Positions 23,734 to 28,728 of a stretch of 28,728 nt of DNA are shown here, one piece after another. Origin of the DNA: Patescibacteria group bacterium. GTDB taxonomy: Bacteria > Patescibacteriota > Minisyncoccia > Phycocordibacterales > GWA1-40-21. The notes below the pieces were generated by a model, which was not told the origin of the DNA, did not search any database, and was given only the letters and a program-made list of their open reading frames with translations. Position 1 is the first letter of the stretch. Each line of letters starts with the position of its first letter. The position numbers and the translations under genes were made by a program. The DNA lies in contig JAGXAA010000003.1 in NCBI GenBank assembly GCA_018971765.1, positions 1-28,728 of the forward strand, read 5' to 3'.

Positions 23734-24588
23734 ATGAATGATAAAAATAACAAAAATCAAGATATGGAAAATAAAATAAGCTATGACAGGCTTAATCTTA
23801 AGACTATAAGCATTTTTCAGAATGATGCCAATGTCATTTTCATATTTAAAAAGACAGAGAGGCTGGCTTCGGCAATTTATCTTATCACGAGTTTTATATC
23901 GGACAATGAGCCCATCAAATGGAAAATGAGAGATACTGCCGGTAAGCTGTTGTCTCACGGCATAAATTTGTCCAATCAAGGACATCGCAATCGCGCCGAC
24001 GCGATGAATAATTTTACCGCCGCTTCTTTCGAGATGATTTCCTTGCTTGAAGTGGCGAATATTTCGGGAATTATTTCTTCTATGAATTGCAATATCATAA
24101 AATATGAAATTGAAAAAATTATAGACCTAGTCGAATTAAAAGAGAGAAGTTTGAGCGCGAAGTTTCTATTGTCAAAAAATTTTTTTGACACATCCGAAAA
24201 TTATTCCGGCGCGGACGGAAAATCGGGGCAAACGTCATCCAGTCAAAATGAAAAGGACATTGGGACGATGAGTCAAAATTCGGATGATAAGGAGACAGTC
24301 TCAAAGACAAATTCATATAAAAGACATTTAATAAAGGACACAAGTAAGGGAGAGGGGAACAATGTGTCCTTTATTAAAGGACACATTGTCAGAGGTAAAG
24401 ACAAAAGATATGAGACCATAATAAATCTTCTGAAAAAGACCAAGGAAATTGGCGTGAAAGACGTATCAAGTATACTCTTTGATTGTAGCGAAAAGACAAT
24501 TCAGAGAGAGTTGCTGAGTTTAGTGGCCAAAGGCGTCCTTAAGAAAGAAGGAGAAAGAAGATGGAGCAAATATTCGTTGGCTTCGTAA
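23734..24588 (+). CDS. Winged-helix (DeoR-like HTH) putative regulator
   Basis: 284 aa. The C-terminal ~60 residues (RYETIINLLKKTKEIGVKDV, then SEKTIQRELLSLVAKGVLKK, then GERRWSKYSLAS) form a winged helix of the DeoR-like type. The N-terminal helical domain contains IFIFKKTERLASAIYLITSF; I recall similar proteins in Parcubacteria but no assigned function. A polar linker (about 155-220) joins them. Its promoter carries a TGTCC-N10-GGACA palindrome, and AAAGGACA occurs repeatedly before, within and just after the gene. An autoregulated DNA-binding protein is inferred. The stop TAA at 24586-24588 overlaps an AAAGGACA motif. AT-rich coding. Confidence 0.65.
   Translation: MNDKNNKNQDMENKISYDRLNLKTISIFQNDANVIFIFKKTERLASAIYLITSFISDNEPIKWKMRDTAGKLLSHGINLSNQGHRNRADAMNNFTAASFEMISLLEVANISGIISSMNCNIIKYEIEKIIDLVELKERSLSAKFLLSKNFFDTSENYSGADGKSGQTSSSQNEKDIGTMSQNSDDKETVSKTNSYKRHLIKDTSKGEGNNVSFIKGHIVRGKDKRYETIINLLKKTKEIGVKDVSSILFDCSEKTIQRELLSLVAKGVLKKEGERRWSKYSLAS
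24359..24389. promoter_or_regulatory. Perfect 31-bp palindrome inside the regulator gene
   Basis: Two 15-base arms, ACAATGTGTCCTTTA and its exact complement TAAAGGACACATTGT, around one central T. It is within the coding sequence (NNVSFIKGHIV). Each half contains the AAAGGACA motif, so it is a candidate high-affinity binding site, or an mRNA hairpin. Confidence 0.7.
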
Positions 24589-24602
24589 AGGACAATGGGG
24601 AA

Positions 24603-24802
24603 GGTGTTAGGTTGTGGATGGTAGGTTGTAGGAAAGATAAAACAATGATGGGCGAATTTTTAGCTTTTCTCTCTGCATCTCCATCTCCTGCATCTTTCTG
24701 TCATTCCCGCCTGCGCAAGAATACAGTTTCTTTCTCCTTCTTTTTCTTTATTTTCTCAAATTTTCTCTAAAAAACCTACAACCTACTACCTACCACCTAA
24801 AA
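24603..24802. repeat. Inverted TTAGG-type repeat block
   Basis: Left arm GGTGTTAGGTTGTGG then ATGGTAGGTTGTAGG (24603-24632) and right arm CCTACAACCTACTACC then TACCACCTAAAA (24774-24802) are inverse copies around about 140 bases. Inside is GTCATTCCCGCCTGCGCAAG (from 24700), a type of dispersed short repeat frequent in CPR genomes. It follows the regulator gene and could end its transcript. Confidence 0.6.
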
Positions 24803-24812
24803 TCTTCTTTTG

Positions 24813-24841
24813 TTGACTTTTATTCATATTTTTGTAATTAT
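24813..24841 (+). promoter_or_regulatory. Upstream candidate promoter of surface-protein leader
   Basis: TTGACT (24813-24818) followed 16-17 bases on by TAATTA/AATTAT. It is a reasonable -35 with a weaker -10, 150 bases before the stronger candidate at 24932. Confidence 0.35.
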
Positions 24842-24931
24842 TGTAATCTGATGGATAATTCCGTCAAACTAAGCATGTTTAGCGGGAAAGCCGTTTAAAA
24901 GCTCAGTTTGCCAGTTATCCACAGGTTTATT

Positions 24932-24960
24932 TTGCAGAAGCGCGAGATAAGGATTATACT
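24932..24960 (+). promoter_or_regulatory. Candidate promoter of the surface-protein gene
   Basis: TTGCAG (24932-24937), exactly 17 bases, then TATACT (24955-24960). A DnaA-box-like TTATCCACA lies directly upstream (24915-24923). If used for the 25518 gene it makes a leader of about 550 bases. Confidence 0.55.
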
Positions 24961-25517
24961 TACGGTTGATAATTATTTTTCAAGATAATTATTATCATGT
25001 CCAACGGGTCCAACGGGAACGAAAAAACAAGTAAATTTTCGGTTCTCCGGAAAGAATAAGATCATTGAAAATTAAATAGAGTTTATTTATCGGCGAACAT
25101 CATTAGAATCGCGCATCGCGTTTTTAAAATGTTTCGGCTCGTTTTTCAGAAAAACACACTCGGTTTATGTTTAGTTAATGAAAGATTGCCGGATCAAATT
25201 TTGTTAGCTAAGCCAGTTGTCTTGTGTCGATCTTGCCGGAGATTTTGATTTCCGACAAAAATATAAGGCGACCGGTTTGGTGGTAAGGGGCGCGAGAGAT
25301 TTGAAAGTTCTCAATCGCCGCAAGTTAAAATCAGTCGGTTAAGTCACGAAAATATCAGTTTTTAGTCGAAACTGATAAGTCGTGTTTAGGCGGATATTTT
25401 GCAGGTTTGCGTTGCGAGCCTGCAAAATATTTTAGCCTTTAAAATGATTTCTTTTCTAAAATTATTAGTTTTACAAGTAGCTGAAAAGAAATCGTTAAAA
25501 AATTAGCATTAAAAATT
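24961..25517 (+). other. Long structured leader or ncRNA region
   Basis: About 557 bases without a convincing gene. It holds a tandem TCCAACGGG pair (25000-25017) and a direct repeat GATAATTATT (24968, 24984). Three hairpins follow: 25353-25377 (TATCAGTTT/AAACTGATA), 25394-25430 (ATATTTTGCAGG/CCTGCAAAATAT, 12-bp perfect stem, followed by TTTAGCC), and 25446-25493 (GATTTCTTTTC/GAAAAGAAATC, 11-bp perfect stem). The last lies 24 bases before the ATG. No known riboswitch or housekeeping RNA could be recognised. Confidence 0.5.
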
Positions 25518-27521
25518 ATGAGTTATTTTATAAAATCAAAGACTACAAAAATAGTTGCGGGGGTTATAGGTTTCACTATGGCTCTTTCTCTATTTGTAGG
25601 GGTGGGGGCGCAGACTTCCAGCGCGCAAGGAATCTCCTTGAGCCAGTTAGTCGACCTCTTTATCAGCCTTGGAATTATTTCTTCGGATAAAGCCGCTCAA
25701 GCGAGAGCCGCCGTATCCGGTTACACGACAACTTCAAAATTCACTCTCGACCTTAAAGTCGGCAGCAAAGGAAGTGAAGTAATGAATTTGCAAAAAGTCC
25801 TAAATGAGGACTCCAGAACGCAAGTCGCCTCAAGCGGAGCGGGCTCGCCGGGAAATGAAACTTCATATTTCGGAGGACTCACAAAAGCGGCTGTTATGAA
25901 ATACCAAATAATCAATGGTGTTTCAGCCACAGGCATGGTTGACGCCGCGACAAGAGCCGTGTTGAATGCGGTTTCAAGCTCAAGCAGCTCGTCATCAGTA
26001 TCAACCAGCTCAACCGGCAGCTCAAGCAGCTCGTCATCAGTATCAACCAGCTCAACCGGCAGCTCAAGCAGCTCGTCAAGCGCTGTCGCGGGAAAGGAAG
26101 GTTTGATTACAACTAAACTTTCAGCCACGCCATCTGACGACGCTAATGTCAGAGCCACGACCAATGTTCCGGTATACGGAATTGAAACCACCGCCGTCGG
26201 ATCAGATATGACGGTTAACAGAGCGGATTTGGAAGTCGCGGTCACTGTATCAGGCAGCGCTCAGAATCCAAGCAATTTCATAACGGGAGTCAGCGCTTAT
26301 GACGGAAGCACTCTTCTTATGAGCAAGACACTTTCTTCGTCTGATTTCTACAAGGATTCAAACAACTTGTATCACATCATTCTTTCAGGTCTAGGGTTTA
26401 ATGTTCCCGTGGGCACGACGAAAGTTTTGACCTTCAATATTAACACCAATTCTATCAGCAGCACCGATACGGCGAGAGTCGTCACGATTAAAGGATATTC
26501 AGGAAATACTCAAAACATAAGGGCTCAGGACACTCTTGGATTGCAGTCTTACACCGATATGTCAGGAAGCACCAGAACCTTTACCTTTAATTCCTCCGGC
26601 GCTTCAACTTTGACGGTTTCAGGCAATGTTGCCGCGACTCCGGTGTCAAACAACACTCGAGTAAGCTCGACTGACGGAATTCAGAATCTTGTAATGCAAG
26701 GAATTGATTTCAAGTCAACGACAGGCGATTCAAAGATCACGACCGTAAAGGTTACAGTCAACGCGACAACCACAACGGGCTTGCCTACAGTGGTTAAATT
26801 GTTGGACGGCAGCACGGTGCTGGGATCGCAAACGGCTCCTACAACGGTGGGAGGAAAGGCTTCATTCACCGGTTTGTCAGTTATGGTTCCTAAAGATACG
26901 ACCAAAACTTTGACTATTCAAGCCACTTTCCCGACAACGGTTAGCGGTCAAGCGGCCAGCACAAGCATCAGCGCGACAGCCGCGGATGTTGTCTATGAAA
27001 AACCAGACGGCTCGTCAACTAATGCCGGACCTTCGAGCGTAATTGCTGGAAATAGTCAATACTTCTATTCAGCGGTTCCTCAGTGGTCATTGATTAGCGC
27101 TTCATCCGTCGGCACGGCTGGAGTGGTCGGAGTCGCTTCAAGCTCAGTCACAGCCACGATTACATTGAAATCTCATGCTAAAGGCGGTTCTATGATCAAG
27201 CCTGTAGCCGGAGACTTGACCTTCGTATTCGCTTCAACGACTCAGGCCAACGGAGCTTACACTTCAGCCAATTCCATTGCGGTCACTCCTACCATTCAGG
27301 TATCGCCAACGGATTCTTCAGTGGGTGATGGCGGTGATTACACGGTAACATTGACGGGTGTAATATACTCAAGCAATGCAAGCATAGGCACTAGCCAGGC
27401 CCTATTCGGCGCTATCTCTAATATAGCAAGCAATGTTGGAGGCATAGCTATTGCCAATCAGACTTGGGGAATTAACACCTTCTACACCAGCCCAGTCCAG
27501 TTGACTAAGGGCACATTCTAA
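25518..27521 (+). CDS. Large S-layer-like secreted surface protein with peptidoglycan-binding domain
   Basis: 667 aa. A signal peptide (KIVAGVIGFTMALSLFVGVG, cleavage likely after SSAQG) is followed directly by the module ISLSQLVDLFISLGIIS-SDKA..ARAAV (about 38-66), then a peptidoglycan-binding type 1 domain (about 75-152, KVGSKGSEVMNLQKVL, then SYFGGLTKAAVMKYQ). A Ser/Thr linker (about 153-190) is encoded by 42-bp tandem repeats. Long beta-rich Thr/Ser/Gly/Val domains fill the rest to the C-terminus. Cys is absent. The codon choice is less AT-rich than in the accessory genes, and the gene has its own long leader and strong terminator. It is probably a major cell-surface (S-layer-like) protein; that role is inferred. 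Confidence 0.8.
   Translation: MSYFIKSKTTKIVAGVIGFTMALSLFVGVGAQTSSAQGISLSQLVDLFISLGIISSDKAAQARAAVSGYTTTSKFTLDLKVGSKGSEVMNLQKVLNEDSRTQVASSGAGSPGNETSYFGGLTKAAVMKYQIINGVSATGMVDAATRAVLNAVSSSSSSSSVSTSSTGSSSSSSSVSTSSTGSSSSSSSAVAGKEGLITTKLSATPSDDANVRATTNVPVYGIETTAVGSDMTVNRADLEVAVTVSGSAQNPSNFITGVSAYDGSTLLMSKTLSSSDFYKDSNNLYHIILSGLGFNVPVGTTKVLTFNINTNSISSTDTARVVTIKGYSGNTQNIRAQDTLGLQSYTDMSGSTRTFTFNSSGASTLTVSGNVAATPVSNNTRVSSTDGIQNLVMQGIDFKSTTGDSKITTVKVTVNATTTTGLPTVVKLLDGSTVLGSQTAPTTVGGKASFTGLSVMVPKDTTKTLTIQATFPTTVSGQAASTSISATAADVVYEKPDGSSTNAGPSSVIAGNSQYFYSAVPQWSLISASSVGTAGVVGVASSSVTATITLKSHAKGGSMIKPVAGDLTFVFASTTQANGAYTSANSIAVTPTIQVSPTDSSVGDGGDYTVTLTGVIYSSNASIGTSQALFGAISNIASNVGGIAIANQTWGINTFYTSPVQLTKGTF
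25977..26078 (+). repeat. 42-bp tandem repeat (2.4 copies) in Ser-rich linker
   Basis: Identical 42-base units start at 25977 and 26019, and a partial third at 26061. Each encodes SSSSSSVSTSSTGS. Because the unit is a multiple of three, gain or loss changes linker length without breaking the frame. Confidence 0.85.
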
Positions 27522-27534
27522 TAACCTCTTGTGA

Positions 27535-27577
27535 CTTCTTTGGTTTGACTTAGTGAACGCTAAGTTCAGCCAAGAAG
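27535..27577 (+). other. Long 3' hairpin after surface-protein gene
   Basis: CTTCTTTGGTTTGACTTAG and CTAAGTTCAGCCAAGAAG pair almost completely with G-U pairs and one bulge around a short loop. It lies just before the terminator and may stabilise the mRNA 3' end. Confidence 0.55.
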
Positions 27578-27586
27578 ATGGTTAAC

Positions 27587-27616
27587 AAAAACCCCTCTCG
27601 AAAGAGAGGGGTTTTT
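27587..27616 (+). terminator. Strong intrinsic terminator of the surface-protein gene
   Basis: AAAAACCCCTCTC and GAGAGGGGTTTTT form a 13-bp perfect stem with a 4-base loop (GAAA) that ends in TTTTT. Confidence 0.9.
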
Positions 27617-27749
27617 GCGTTGTCTAAAATTCTATCTTTACAAGTAAAAGACCGACTTCGGATGTCAATTTTTACTTAGGGTAAAATGTTTTGAAATTGA
27701 AACTGTGATAGTATTAGATTAAATTACTTTGAATTACAAAACTCCAAAA

Positions 27750-27799
27750 GGGCGGGTTTCTTAACCCGCCCTTAACAACCGCAGACCTCTGCGGTTGTT
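27750..27799. terminator. Paired hairpins inside IS left end (two-way terminator)
   Basis: GGGCGGGTT/AACCCGCCC (27750-27771) and AACAACCGCAGA/TCTGCGGTTGTT (27774-27799, 12-bp stem). The second is followed on the plus strand by a T-rich stretch, and the first on the minus strand by TTTTGG. They would end the transposase transcript and block incoming transcription. Confidence 0.65.
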
Positions 27800-27849
27800 C
27801 TTTTCTTGCGCATTGTTGAAAGATAAAGTTGTCCTGAAAGCGAAGCTCT

Positions 27850-28706
27850 CTACCTAAGCGCGTAAGCTAAAATCGAATAAATGTAATTGGCCAAGTAGCC
27901 ACTCACTGATCTTGGCAAGGAAGTGACGAGGTCGTGGAACATCTTAAGGTTGCGGAAGTTGAGTTCGATGATCATTCGGGTGTCGTAAAGTTTCTTCTGG
28001 AAAAAGTGATGACTTTTCTCATATTCTTTCTTGGTTTGGCGAGAAGAATCCTTTTGTTTTCAATAAAGAATTCTCTTTCCAGCTTCTCTGAAGCGTAGCC
28101 GGCGTCAGCCACGAATATTCCTTCCAAGTCCTTGTTGGGCTTCATAAACATTTCTCGGTCTCCAACATTGGCCGAAGCGAAGGAAACGGAGAGTATTTTC
28201 CGATTCAAATCGGAGATTAAGTGCAATTTAAGCCCGTAAAACATACCTTTTCCGGAATGTCCCAGCGAAGACGGAGATTTCATCGTCTTGTGATGTTTGG
28301 CGTTTTTATTAAGACAGACGGGAATGTCGGCGGAATCAGAGTGTTTGATCAAGTGAGAGTTTCTTCCATTTTCCCCGAGAATGATTTTGAGAATGAGAAG
28401 AGCCGAAATTGACCATCGGTTCATATTGACGACCGGAGTTTCGTAACAGCATTTGAGTATTTTCTTGAAGTCTTCCCAGATTGATTTCTTGGTTTGAATT
28501 CCTTGAGTTTGTTTGTAGGGAGCCAGAGTGACGGTGTCGGGGATGGAGATTGACAGCTTTCGACCGGTAGATTTTGAAAATTTGGACAATTTGAGTTTTT
28601 CACAGATGAACTGGACTTTATCCTTCAGAAATTTGTATACTTGAGGAGTCATGTCAGAAGTCGAGGTTCTTCTCCTGAAGAGCCGCGACTCTTGAAATGA
28701 TAGCAT
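27850..28706 (-). pseudogene. IS982-like DDE transposase with -1 frameshift
   Basis: The first frame (28706 to 27972) encodes 244 aa with DSADIPVC, then FYGLKLHLISDLNRKILSVS, then GIFVADAGYASEKLE, fitting the first and second Asp of an IS982/IS5-type DDE transposase. The missing C-terminus (KKLYDTRMIIELNFRNLKMF, then YLANYIYSILAYAL, stop at 27850-27852) lies in the -1 frame and contains the final Glu. The two frames join around the A4 run at 28014-28017, reading KNMRK then SHHFF. Joined, the product is about 285 aa, the usual family length. It is either an inactivating mutation or assembly error or a programmed -1 frameshift. The start could also be the second ATG (MTPQVYK). Confidence 0.7.
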
Positions 28707-28728
28707 GGGAGAGTTTCGTAATTCAAAG

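Larger units (their letters stand above)
23665..24594 (+). repeat. AAAGGACA motif cluster
   Basis: Exact AAAGGACA lies on the plus strand at 23665, 23713, 24252, 24333, 24376 and 24587 and on the minus strand at 24365-24372 (TGTCCTTT). Near-variants include TGTCC-N6-GGACA at 23969-23984. I saw no exact copy elsewhere when reading the window. Confidence 0.7.
27727..28728 (-). mobile_element. Insertion sequence (IS982-like), 1002 bp, with 18-bp inverted ends
   Basis: The left end CTTTGAATTACAAAACTC (27727-27744) and the right end GAGTTTCGTAATTCAAAG (28711-28728) match at 17 of 18 positions. The element carries one minus-strand DDE transposase, and two hairpins sit inside its left end. The window stops exactly at the right end, so the target duplication cannot be read. 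The same terminal sequence flanks the ~110-bp repeats A-D, making them likely non-autonomous relatives. Confidence 0.8.

Noticed and set aside
24915..24923. DnaA box TTATCCACA as sign of a replication origin
   Set aside because: It is a single box; TTATCCCCA and TTATCCTCA near 1189-1206 are weak. No dnaA, dnaN or box cluster is nearby.
25196..25342. Short frame ending KVLNRRKLKSVG in the leader
   Set aside because: It has no ATG or SD, is about 45 codons, and matches no family that I recognise.
1..28728. CRISPR arrays, tRNA or rRNA genes
   Set aside because: I found no regular spaced repeats of CRISPR type and no tRNA T-arm or rRNA signature in the non-coding gaps. Short tRNAs are hard to exclude by eye.

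Overview
The window looks like part of a Patescibacteria (CPR) genome, most likely a Parcubacteria-type lineage. The reasons are short core proteins (RecO 197 aa, bS18 66 aa), three aminoacyl-tRNA synthetases of the kinds common in that group (type-2 IleRS, GlyQS-type GlyRS, MetRS with HIGF), Ser-rich secreted proteins, many small dispersed repeats, and core genes lacking Shine-Dalgarno sequences. TGA ends several genes (ileS, recO, the AI-2E permease, tatD), so the code is the standard bacterial one, not the UGA=Gly code of some CPR bacteria. The assignment is inferred from gene style only.

Layout. 1-1113: 3' end of a large secreted Ser-linker protein. 1234-1575: decayed REP-associated (RAYT) transposon. 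1769-2125: small hypothetical gene with a strong ribosome binding site and its own terminator. 2173-5727: ileS, carrying an in-frame histidine-phosphatase domain. 5815-6509: a second hypothetical gene with strong SD and terminator. 6557-15787: plus-strand housekeeping genes (recO, a membrane-anchored beta-rich protein, glyS, an M16 peptidase, an AI-2E family permease, metG, tatD). 15892-17162: rpsF-ssb-rpsR. 17333-23421: minus-strand block reading ftsK, a small membrane protein, recA, a coiled-coil protein, efp. 23422-24594: divergent promoters and a winged-helix protein surrounded by AAAGGACA motifs. 24595-25517: long non-coding stretch with promoters and hairpins leading into a large S-layer-like protein (25518-27521). 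27727-28728: an insertion sequence ending exactly at the window end.

How the parts fit. Translation (three synthetases, bS6, bS18, EF-P), recombination and chromosome handling (RecA, RecO, SSB, FtsK) and cell-surface proteins dominate. Four ~110-bp hairpin repeats sit in intergenic gaps, all in the same orientation relative to the flanking genes, and share terminal inverted repeats with the terminal IS, so they look like its non-autonomous derivatives. Several genes have an extended -10 box only 6-9 bases before ATG, pointing to leaderless mRNAs.

The most unusual items are the IleRS-phosphatase fusion, the winged-helix gene with its AAAGGACA sites and a perfect 31-bp palindrome inside its own coding sequence, the co-oriented MITE family, and an identical 26-bp repeat translated in the same frame in ileS and tatD.
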